Source: an uncultured Bacilli bacterium (GTDB lineage: Bacteria > Bacillota_I > Bacilli_A > RF39 > UBA660). From it: a stretch of 5,552 bases of DNA. Every line of letters starts with the position of its first letter. Within the stretch, counting starts at the first letter, position 1. Positions 1 to 5,552 of the stretch are shown here, one piece after another. Under the pieces are notes generated by a model, which saw only the letters and a program-made list of their open reading frames with translations, searched no databases and had not been told where the DNA came from. The translations under genes were made by a program, and so were the position numbers. The DNA lies in assembly GCA_948750805.1 (NCBI GenBank), contig CAPZYV010000063.1, forward strand, positions 1 through 5,552, given 5' to 3'.

Positions 1-2014
1 TACTTAATTCTATTAAATAATTAATTCTAAAAATAGCTGAATCAATATTTGCTACTTTAATTAAATTTTCATAAAAATTAAATTCGGAAATTATCTCTCT
101 TAAAATAATACTTGGGGTTTTACAATCAATATTATTAGCTAATTTAAAACATGATTTATAAATAGCTGAATCATAAAAATTATTTTCATTTATATAATTA
201 AATATTTCGGCATCTGTTAAACTACCAATAAAACTTCTCGCAATACTTACAAAAGCATAGCGCATTTCCAAATTATATTCTTTACTATTTATTAATAAAA
301 TTAATTTAATAATATTTCTAATAATTTTTATATCATTAGCTTCAATTAAATCACTATCTAAATAAACATCCATCGGGATACCAGCATATTCAAATATTTT
401 TTTATATTTAGGCATATCAGTACCTCGGTCTAATATAATACAAAAATCATTATAACAAACATCTCTATTTTTATTTAAATTAAAATCAAAAACTTGGTAC
501 TTAGATTTAACTTTCTTTTTTATATCTTGAAAAATAGTAAAAGCTTCTATTTCTACATTACTATATTCTTTATTTTTATAATCATATTTCATAATTTCCA
601 TATTATTATCATTATTATTTAATCCTTCCTTAGAATAAGCTAAATTACCATAAATCATCGCATGATTATTTTGATAATCAACCCCTCCATATTCTTCTCC
701 CATTATTAAATTAAATATTAAATTAATATTATCAAGTACTTCTCCTCTACTACGAAAATTCTTTAATAAATCAATTTTTTCTCCACCTACATGCTTAGCA
801 TAATTATCATATTTATTTTTAAATATATTAGGATTAGCATTACGAAAACGATATATTGATTGTTTTATATCTCCGACCATATAAACATTATTATTTTCTA
901 TTTTGGAAATAAACATTTCTTGTAAATCATTTGTATCTTGATATTCATCAATTAATATTTCATTATAACTTTCTTTTAATTCTTCTAATACTTCATTATT
1001 CTCATTAACTACTTTAATAGCCATTTTTGCTATATCTGTAAATTGAAATGCTTCATTAGCTACTTTATAATCATTAATTCTTTTATCTAACTCTAAAATA
1101 ATTTTAATGATAACTTTAACATAATCTTTCGTACTATTTATTTGACTCTTTAATTCTTCTTCACTATATTTAGTTAATTTAAGTAACTCTTCTTTTTTAC
1201 TCTTTAAAGATTCTTTATACACTAAAGCTTCTTCTGGAATATCTCTAAACTGAATACTAGGAATACTTTTTATTTTAAATAAATCATTATAAGTATGAAT
1301 ACTAAAAAAAGGACTATATGATTCGTATAACTTAATATATAATTTTTCTGGAACTATACTTTCCAAAGCACTAATATCATTTTCTATTCCATGAGCCAAA
1401 GTTTTCAAATAGGAAAAATATTCTAAAAATAATTTATCAATATATTCTTCATTAAAAAATCTTTCTAAATAAGTATTTAAATATTCTTCTTTATTATATT
1501 TTAAATCTAAATCTTCACTAATTTTTAAAATAGCTTCTCTAATTCCTAAATCATCTCTATTAGTAAAATCACCAACTAATTTTAAAAATTCTTCATCTTT
1601 AACATCATATAATTCTAAAAAAATATCTTCTAAAGCCTTTTCTTTTTTAAGTTTTATAATTGAAGAATCAATAATTGTTACCTTAGAACTTATATTAAGT
1701 AAATAATGATACTTTTTTACAATACTAAGCGCATACGCATCAAAAGTTGTTATATAAGCCGCATCAATATATTCTAGTTGTTCTTTTAAACCAGCTTGTT
1801 CAAGCTTTTTTCTAATTCTATTTTTCATTTCGCCCGCTGCTTCATTAGTAAATGTTAAAATTAAAATATTTCTTATATCTATCCCACTTTTAACTTTTCT
1901 TAAAACTCTTTCGGATAAAACTGCAGTTTTACCTGAGCCTGCTCCTGCTGAAACAATTATATTAGTACCTTCTTTATTAATCGCTTCTTGTTGTTCCCCC
2001 GTCCACTTCATCAT
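1..2014 (-). CDS. addA: AddA, helicase-nuclease subunit of AddAB (3' part missing)
   Basis: This is the N-terminal 671 codons of AddA, the ATP-driven motor subunit of the AddAB helicase-nuclease. AddAB unwinds and resects double-strand DNA ends in the cytoplasm for RecA-dependent repair. The frame is open from the start to the left edge. UvrD-family (SF1A) motifs appear in order: Q-motif-like KWTGEQQEAI at residues 3-12; motif I AGAGSGKT at 23-30 (Lys29); motif Ia LTFTNEAAGEMKNRI at 53-67; motif II LIDEYQDTN at 354-362 (Asp356, Glu357); motif III VGDIKQSIYRFR at 380-391; motif IV NFRSR at 419-423. The adjacent addB separates it from PcrA/UvrD. Motifs V-VI and the C-terminal PD-(D/E)XK nuclease, expected in a protein of about 1,200 aa, lie beyond position 1 and cannot be assessed. 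There are two tandem ATGs (2014 and 2011). AGGAGGTG at 2025-2018 leaves 5 nt (first ATG) or 8 nt (second ATG) after GGAGG, so 2011 is an equally good start. Confidence 0.95.
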   Translation of the reverse strand, partial: MMKWTGEQQEAINKEGTNIIVSAGAGSGKTAVLSERVLRKVKSGIDIRNILILTFTNEAAGEMKNRIRKKLEQAGLKEQLEYIDAAYITTFDAYALSIVKKYHYLLNISSKVTIIDSSIIKLKKEKALEDIFLELYDVKDEEFLKLVGDFTNRDDLGIREAILKISEDLDLKYNKEEYLNTYLERFFNEEYIDKLFLEYFSYLKTLAHGIENDISALESIVPEKLYIKLYESYSPFFSIHTYNDLFKIKSIPSIQFRDIPEEALVYKESLKSKKEELLKLTKYSEEELKSQINSTKDYVKVIIKIILELDKRINDYKVANEAFQFTDIAKMAIKVVNENNEVLEELKESYNEILIDEYQDTNDLQEMFISKIENNNVYMVGDIKQSIYRFRNANPNIFKNKYDNYAKHVGGEKIDLLKNFRSRGEVLDNINLIFNLIMGEEYGGVDYQNNHAMIYGNLAYSKEGLNNNDNNMEIMKYDYKNKEYSNVEIEAFTIFQDIKKKVKSKYQVFDFNLNKNRDVCYNDFCIILDRGTDMPKYKKIFEYAGIPMDVYLDSDLIEANDIKIIRNIIKLILLINSKEYNLEMRYAFVSIARSFIGSLTDAEIFNYINENNFYDSAIYKSCFKLANNIDCKTPSIILREIISEFNFYENLIKVANIDSAIFRINYLIELS

Positions 2015-4325
2015 CTTCACCTCCTAAAACTACTTCATCTTTCTTATTCATAAAACAAATATCCTTAAACTTACAATAAGTACATGCTATATTTTTTCCT
2101 TTAATAACTTTCGGATTTATATTAAAATTACCAGCAATAATGTTATTTTCACATTCAAGTATTTTATTTTCAACCTCACTCGTTAGCTCATCCATTTCTT
2201 TATTTGATAATACTTTTGACCTTGAATCTAATTCGCCATTTTTTTTATATTTTAAATTTTTTAAGATTTTATTTTCACTATAATTATTATCTATAAGACT
2301 AATAATACTTGTACTGCTATTTGTAAATCCTTGAAGTTTCATATTATCCCATTTAATATCATAAAAAGATTTATTATCCTCTATTTGTGGAATATTAGAC
2401 AGAACTTTTTGAATATAAAATCCAGCAATTTCTGCATCTTTAAACCTATCTGATTTTTTTAATAAATATAAATATATAGGTAATTGCATATTAAGTCCAT
2501 ACTTTAAATTATCTAAACTAACAATTGTATCACCAGTTTTATAATCAACAACCGCTAATACATTTTTACCATCTATTTTATTATACATTACTTTATCAAA
2601 CTGCCCTTTAAAAGTAATTTTCATATCTTCTAAATCCCGATAAACATATAAGTCACTTTCAAATAAGTATTTATTTAATCTCGAACTTTCATTTTGTCTT
2701 TTTATTATAATTAATATTTCTTTTAATTCTAAAGCTAACTTCTCCAAATAGAAAAACTCTTTTTTATTTAATATATAATTATTTTCCTTAACAAACTTCA
2801 TTATCTCAACAGGAATATCTATATCTTTTTCTATCCCAATTTCTAAAATATGATGAGTAACATTACCGATAATTGTTTTAAAACTATTTTGAAAGCTATC
2901 AATTTTAAGAATTTTACTTAAATAATACTTAAAAGCACACTCATTATACATTTCTAAATTAGTATAAGCCAGATTAAGTTCATGATTCATCCTCTCTCTT
3001 TGTAAATCATTATTAATCCCTTTAAAAGAATTATCATACATTAAATATGGAATATTAATACTATTTTGATATAATCCAAGTTCTTCGCTTATCATATTAA
3101 ATTTATATAAATTATCTAAATCTTTAGCATAAGCCAGTTTCGTATTAAGTTTAGAATAAGATACTTTCTTTTTTATATTTACTAAACTAACTTCTAAATC
3201 TAATTCTTTAATAATAATTGAGGGATAAAAACTTCCCTTACTACTTTCTTTTTTATAAGTTATAATTAAATTTTTAATGTTTTTAATTTGTTTCTTAATA
3301 TTCTCTTTTCTTAAAATATTTAATTCAACACTAGTTAAAAATCCTAAACCAGATTTTATTTTGTCACTTAAAAAATCATCATCTTTATTAATTCTAGGAT
3401 AAAAGTTAATATTAAATCCCATTAGAAAAACATAATTACTATCTTTGAAATCATCATCTAAATCACAACACTCTATTGCTTTATCATAAATATCTTCCTC
3501 AAGTTTAGTATCTTTAAAATCATTTATAATTAAATTCTTTCTAACCATTTTATCTTTAACTAAAACAGATTTATTTACAATACTAATTAAATCATTAACA
3601 TTCTGATATTTCTCACTTAATAAATTAATATTATCTTTTATCTCCATTTTATCATAATTTTTAATAAATTCTTGAGCTATAAAGGTACTATAAAAAGCAT
3701 TATTAAACTTTATATTTACCGGAATATTATATATATCAAAAATTCTTTTAACTACATTTTTATAATCTTCATCAATAATAATTTTAATATCACAAATATT
3801 AATACCTTTTTCTAATAATTCACATATTTTGTAAGCGACAAATGAAACTTCTTCCTCCATTGTTTTAGCTTCATAAACCTTAGGGTAAAAAAATCTTTCT
3901 TCTCTATTTTTATATATAACATTATTAAAATTACTTAATATAATCTTTTCTTCATTAGTTAAATTATAATAACCATATACTATAATCTTTTTATCTTTAA
4001 TATATTCTTTAAAATTATCATCTTTAATTAATAAATTATTATCTTCTAATTCTTTTTTTAAATTTTGCAAAAACTTAATCTTATCATTTTTTAAATCTTT
4101 TAAAAAATACATATTCCGAAAATAAGTCTTTGCAATATTAACATTTATTTTAAATTTCTTTATTAAATATTCTAGTCCTCTATAATCATAATCAAAATAT
4201 AATTTCTTTTTTAAAAAATTAAAACTATAAAATTTAATATTAAGGAGTAATTTATTTTTACTAATCTTTTTTAAAATCATTTTTTTATTACTATTATTTG
4301 TAATAATTATTATTTCTTCTTTCAA
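1977..4325 (-). CDS. addB: AddB-like nuclease subunit of AddAB (short form)
   Basis: This is a 782-residue AddB-type subunit, the partner of AddA in double-strand-end processing. The C-terminal RecB-like PD-(D/E)XK nuclease is visible: His491/492 after IGNVT, Asp577 in KGQFDKV, Asp594 and Lys596 in VVDYKTG, and Gln614 in MQLPIYLYL. Four cysteines match the AddB iron-sulfur pattern: Cys463 in NECAFKYY before the nuclease, then Cys748-x2-Cys751-x5-Cys757 after it. The N-terminal half is the inactive helicase-like part of AddB but is much reduced; Bacillus AddB is about 1,166 aa. No Walker A is present: the N-terminus reads ITNNSNKKM where GxxGxGKT is expected. The start is TTG at 4325, chosen because AAGGAAGTGAT sits at 4341-4331 with good spacing. 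The first internal ATG is codon 16 and would drop the first predicted strand. The end overlaps addA by 38 nt. The low similarity of the N-terminal half makes its fold an inference; the nuclease half is secure. Confidence 0.9.
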   Translation of the reverse strand: MKEEIIIITNNSNKKMILKKISKNKLLLNIKFYSFNFLKKKLYFDYDYRGLEYLIKKFKINVNIAKTYFRNMYFLKDLKNDKIKFLQNLKKELEDNNLLIKDDNFKEYIKDKKIIVYGYYNLTNEEKIILSNFNNVIYKNREERFFYPKVYEAKTMEEEVSFVAYKICELLEKGINICDIKIIIDEDYKNVVKRIFDIYNIPVNIKFNNAFYSTFIAQEFIKNYDKMEIKDNINLLSEKYQNVNDLISIVNKSVLVKDKMVRKNLIINDFKDTKLEEDIYDKAIECCDLDDDFKDSNYVFLMGFNINFYPRINKDDDFLSDKIKSGLGFLTSVELNILRKENIKKQIKNIKNLIITYKKESSKGSFYPSIIIKELDLEVSLVNIKKKVSYSKLNTKLAYAKDLDNLYKFNMISEELGLYQNSINIPYLMYDNSFKGINNDLQRERMNHELNLAYTNLEMYNECAFKYYLSKILKIDSFQNSFKTIIGNVTHHILEIGIEKDIDIPVEIMKFVKENNYILNKKEFFYLEKLALELKEILIIIKRQNESSRLNKYLFESDLYVYRDLEDMKITFKGQFDKVMYNKIDGKNVLAVVDYKTGDTIVSLDNLKYGLNMQLPIYLYLLKKSDRFKDAEIAGFYIQKVLSNIPQIEDNKSFYDIKWDNMKLQGFTNSSTSIISLIDNNYSENKILKNLKYKKNGELDSRSKVLSNKEMDELTSEVENKILECENNIIAGNFNINPKVIKGKNIACTYCKFKDICFMNKKDEVVLGGEDDEVDGGTTRSD
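2018..2025 (-). promoter_or_regulatory. Shine-Dalgarno site of addA inside addB
   Basis: AGGAGGTG is a near-perfect match to the anti-Shine-Dalgarno complement. It lies inside the last codons of addB, where it encodes part of Leu-Gly-Gly, just before the tandem ATGs of addA. The placement suggests that ribosomes finishing addB help start addA (translational coupling), keeping the two subunits in balance. The spacing is 5 nt to the ATG at 2014 and 8 nt to the ATG at 2011, measured from GGAGG. Confidence 0.85.
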
Positions 4326-4330
4326 AATAA

Positions 4331-4341
4331 ATCACTTCCTT
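4331..4341 (-). promoter_or_regulatory. Shine-Dalgarno site that fixes the TTG start of addB
   Basis: AAGGAAGTGAT differs at one base from the full anti-Shine-Dalgarno complement AAGGAGGTGAT. GGAAG ends 9 nt before the TTG at 4325. No ATG lies at a usable distance in frame, so this site is the main evidence that addB starts with TTG. Confidence 0.75.
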
Positions 4342-4362
4342 ATCCAATTATCTGATATAAAT

Positions 4363-4391
4363 ATAGTAACATGTCAAACGAATTTTAGCAA
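4363..4391 (-). promoter_or_regulatory. Candidate promoter of the addB-addA operon
   Basis: On the minus strand, TTGCTA (4391-4386) and TACTAT (4368-4363) are separated by 17 bp, and TG stands one base before the -10 (TGT-TACTAT), as in extended -10 promoters. This would give a leader of about 30 nt containing the addB ribosome binding site. A competing reading uses the perfect TTGACA at 4377-4372 with GATAAT at 4352-4347. That needs a 19-bp spacer and would start transcription almost on the Shine-Dalgarno site, so it is less attractive. In such AT-rich DNA, -10-like matches arise often by chance. Confidence 0.4.
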
Positions 4392-4419
4392 TTAATTACC
4401 TACTATATTAATCTTTATT

Positions 4420-4443
4420 TTTTTAAATTTTAAAATTTAAAAA
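4420..4443. repeat. A/T-only perfect 24-bp palindrome in the kilA-N/addB gap
   Basis: TTTTTAAATTTT followed by its exact reverse complement forms a 24-bp palindrome made only of A and T, centred between 4431 and 4432. It lies just downstream of the restored kilA-N stop (4452) and upstream of the candidate addB promoter. It could fold as a weak hairpin at the 3' end of the kilA-N transcript. However, it has no G-C pairs and is followed on the minus strand by A-rich rather than U-rich sequence, so I do not call it an intrinsic terminator. Other options are an AT-rich upstream promoter element or chance in low-complexity DNA. Confidence 0.5.
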
Positions 4444-4451
4444 GTTACAAA

Positions 4452-4568
4452 CTATTTATTTTCTATTAAATTATCCTGTTTTTGACTTAATTTATCTATA
4501 CCCACAATATTTTTATCACTTACTAATATTGCCAATTCTTTTCTTGCTGTCTGGTTTAATTTCTCTAT
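4452..4568 (-). pseudogene. Severed C-terminal tail of the KilA-N gene (+1 frame)
   Basis: Read one base out of phase with the frame upstream, this stretch encodes 38 residues starting IEKLNQTARKELAIL and ending DNLIENK at a TAG (4454-4452). The start matches the usual ending of this KilA-N family as I recall it, where the helix after NASMIE leads into an (R)xxxLNxxA segment. Joining codon 250 (AAG, 4572-4570) to Arg-Ile-Glu-Lys-Leu-Asn gives the family spacing and a protein of about 289 aa. The simplest explanation is loss of two bases from a short AG repeat (AAGAGAATA becoming AAGAATA); a one-base insertion nearby is the alternative. It could be a real mutation or an assembly error. I see no slippery sequence that would suggest programmed frameshifting. 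Confidence 0.7.
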
Positions 4569-5319
4569 TCTTATTTACGTTCAATATTATTTCAATCATG
4601 CTAGCATTTAAAACTTCAAGGTTACTTAAAACTATTAAATGTAGTATATCTGCATAGTCTCTTATATTACCATCTAAATTAGGATTTTTATCTCTCCATT
4701 GTTTTGCTGTCATCCCAAATAAAGCAACATTTATTACATCAGCTTCACTAGCATATATAAAGTTTTTTTGTCTATCTGTTATCTTAGGAACTATATTTTC
4801 TTTTATACTATCAGTATGAATTCTATAATTTGTTTTAGATAAACTTCTTCTAACAGACCACTCAATTTTCTTTTGATAACTTTCATTATGTTTTAATCTT
4901 TCAAATTCTTGTATTAAATATAACTTAAATGCAGTATCAATCCAAGAAGCAAATTCTAAAGCAATATCTGGATGAGCAAAAGTTCCACCATCATACTTTC
5001 CTCTTTTACTAATAAAACCTTTAGCATTTGTCATACTAATCCATCTAGATGGACTCATAGTAAATGCTTGATTTGCAGAATCATTTTTAAACTCGCGAGA
5101 TTCCGCTAGTTTAAAATCTTCATTAAATAATTCTTCCCAAAGACAATAAAAGTCAAATGAACTTTTATTACTCATCCACTTTATAATAACATCTCCTGGA
5201 TTATTAGAATTTTTATATTTTGCTAAATCAGTTAATGAAATATAATCAACATTATTTATTCTAATTATATTAATTAAATTATCTTTAACAATCATTGTTG
5301 TTTTAATTTTATTATTCAT
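4516..5319 (-). CDS. KilA-N domain protein, C-terminus altered by frameshift
   Basis: This is a 267-residue open frame for a solitary KilA-N domain protein, a DNA-binding module known from phage P1 KilA and many phages, large DNA viruses and bacterial chromosomes; its cellular role is unknown. The KilA-N domain spans about residues 20-143, with YISLTDLAKYK (26-36), NPGDVIIKWM (40-49), SPSRWISMTNAKG (89-101) and the signature GGTFAHPDIALEFASWID (111-128) followed by FKLYLIQEFERLK. The conserved second half follows: NYRIHTDSIKENIVP (164-178), YASEADVINVALFGMTAKQWRD (189-210, rich in family-conserved positions) and NIRDYADILHLIVLSN (218-233). From about residue 251 the sequence stops resembling the family; the expected tail is in the +1 frame. 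The ATG at 5319 is preceded by AAAGGTG (5333-5327). It has its own promoter and faces the same way as addBA. Hand counts of a few 60-base lines give 22-37% GC here against about 18-23% in addAB, compatible with later acquisition. Confidence 0.88.
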   Translation of the reverse strand: MNNKIKTTMIVKDNLINIIRINNVDYISLTDLAKYKNSNNPGDVIIKWMSNKSSFDFYCLWEELFNEDFKLAESREFKNDSANQAFTMSPSRWISMTNAKGFISKRGKYDGGTFAHPDIALEFASWIDTAFKLYLIQEFERLKHNESYQKKIEWSVRRSLSKTNYRIHTDSIKENIVPKITDRQKNFIYASEADVINVALFGMTAKQWRDKNPNLDGNIRDYADILHLIVLSNLEVLNASMIEIILNVNKNREIKPDSKKRIGNISK

Positions 5320-5326
5320 ATTCTTA

Positions 5327-5333
5327 CACCTTT
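5327..5333 (-). promoter_or_regulatory. Ribosome binding site of the KilA-N gene
   Basis: AAAGGTG precedes the ATG at 5319 by 7 nt. It supports this start over the in-frame ATG at codon 9, which has no purine-rich motif at the right distance. Confidence 0.65.
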
Positions 5334-5357
5334 AAACTTAACTAAAATTACAAATAC

Positions 5358-5386
5358 ATATTACCACACAAATGTACGTATGTCAA
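5358..5386 (-). promoter_or_regulatory. Promoter of the KilA-N gene
   Basis: A perfect -35 hexamer TTGACA (5386-5381) is followed after exactly 17 bp by TAATAT (5363-5358), with TG one base upstream of the -10 (extended -10). The predicted start of transcription near 5351 gives a leader of about 30 nt ending at the ribosome binding site. Because a terminator lies just upstream at 5403-5436, this gene is most likely transcribed from here and not from the tRNA promoter. Confidence 0.7.
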
Positions 5387-5402
5387 ATTTTTATTTATGA
5401 TA

Positions 5403-5436
5403 TAAAAAAAACAAACTCAGAATCTACTAAGTTTGT
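5403..5436 (-). terminator. Rho-independent terminator after tRNA-Asn
   Basis: On the minus strand ACAAACTTAG (5436-5427), loop TAGATT, and CTGAGTTTGT (5420-5411) form a 10-bp stem with a single G-U pair. It is followed directly by a U-tract of about seven to eight residues (5410-5404, with the last stem base). It starts 11 nt after the CCA of the tRNA. It therefore ends the tRNA transcript and insulates the KilA-N gene. Confidence 0.9.
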
Positions 5437-5447
5437 TATATACAAAA

Positions 5448-5523
5448 TGGCGCTCGTTGTAGGACTCGAACCTACGACCTAACGGTTAACAGCCGTGCGC
5501 TCTACCGACTGAGCTAAACGAGC
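5448..5523 (-). tRNA. tRNA-Asn (anticodon GUU)
   Basis: The 76-nt gene folds as a complete cloverleaf. The acceptor stem GCTCGTT/AACGAGC has seven pairs, the D stem is GCTC/GAGC with loop AGTCGGTA, and the T stem GTAGG/CCTAC encloses TTCGAGT. The anticodon loop is CTGTTAA, with anticodon GTT at 5490-5488, which reads AAC/AAU (asparagine). The discriminator base is G, and CCA is encoded in the DNA (5450-5448). The top of the anticodon stem has a C27-U43 mismatch, with the other four pairs intact. It is the last gene of its transcript, as the terminator follows at once. Confidence 0.97.
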
Positions 5524-5534
5524 AGTACTACTAA

Positions 5535-5540
5535 AGTATA
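5535..5540 (-). promoter_or_regulatory. Possible -10 element of tRNA-Asn
   Basis: TATACT, a five-of-six match to TATAAT, ends 11 nt before the tRNA 5' end. The matching -35 would lie beyond the right edge of the window, so the promoter cannot be confirmed. The tRNA may instead belong to a longer tRNA transcript coming from outside the window. Confidence 0.3.
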
Positions 5541-5552
5541 TTAAATATTATG

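Noticed and set aside
1..2014. Reading the helicase as PcrA/UvrD or a defence-system helicase
   Set aside because: It follows directly on, and overlaps, an AddB gene with the complete nuclease and Fe-S signature, and its start and long inserted regions fit AddA.
4372..4377. Perfect TTGACA as the -35 of addB
   Set aside because: The only good -10 downstream (GATAAT at 4347-4352) needs a 19-bp spacer and would place the start of transcription on the Shine-Dalgarno site. It is kept only as an alternative in the promoter entry.
4555..4580. Programmed ribosomal frameshifting in the KilA-N gene
   Set aside because: The shift needed is +1, there is no slippery heptamer, rare-codon-plus-stop signal or downstream structure, and the family normally has one continuous frame. 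A mutation or assembly error is simpler.
5354..5381. Imperfect inverted repeat (ATACAT / ACGTAT) across the KilA-N promoter as an operator
   Set aside because: The arms match at only five of six positions and the inner bases do not pair, so it is not better than expected in AT-rich DNA.
5448..5474. Possible att site: a second copy of the tRNA-Asn 3' end elsewhere in the window
   Set aside because: Scanning the gene gap and KilA-N gene by eye found no repeat of the T-arm/acceptor sequence, and there is no integrase gene in the window.
1..5552. Plus-strand genes, CRISPR repeats or insertion sequences
   Set aside because: No plus-strand frame of convincing length with a ribosome site was seen, there are no regularly spaced repeats, and no transposase motifs or terminal inverted repeats were found.

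Overview
The window is extremely AT-rich, and every feature I can support lies on the minus strand. The low GC content, the purine-rich ribosome binding sites and an addB-addA gene pair point to a low-GC Bacillota/Bacilli-type or related wall-less host-associated lineage (Acholeplasma- or RF39-like, for example). This placement is inference. All eight tryptophan codons in the three genes are TGG and none is TGA. That argues for the standard bacterial code and against the UGA=Trp code of Mycoplasma.

In transcription order (right to left), the window opens with a tRNA-Asn(GUU) gene with an encoded CCA, at 5523-5448. A strong hairpin-plus-U-tract terminator follows it. Next comes a monocistronic-looking gene for a KilA-N domain protein, with its own consensus TTGACA-17-TAATAT promoter. 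Its reading frame is broken near position 4570. The expected conserved C-terminal tail continues in the +1 frame to a stop at 4452, so the gene is probably frameshifted. The intergenic region of about 125 bp after it holds an A/T-only perfect palindrome of 24 bp and a candidate promoter.

The left three quarters of the window is an addB-addA operon encoding the two subunits of an AddAB-type helicase-nuclease, which processes double-strand DNA ends for recombination and is the Bacillota counterpart of RecBCD. AddB (782 aa) is short for the family. It keeps the C-terminal nuclease motif and the four iron-sulfur cysteines but has no recognisable N-terminal Walker A motif. AddA starts inside the end of addB (38-nt overlap) and runs off the left edge after 671 codons. 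The visible part contains UvrD-family helicase motifs I, Ia, II, III and IV. Its C-terminal helicase motifs and nuclease domain lie outside the window.

I found no CRISPR array, insertion sequence or multi-gene novel system. The most notable points are the frameshifted KilA-N gene between a tRNA gene and addAB, and the reduced AddB.
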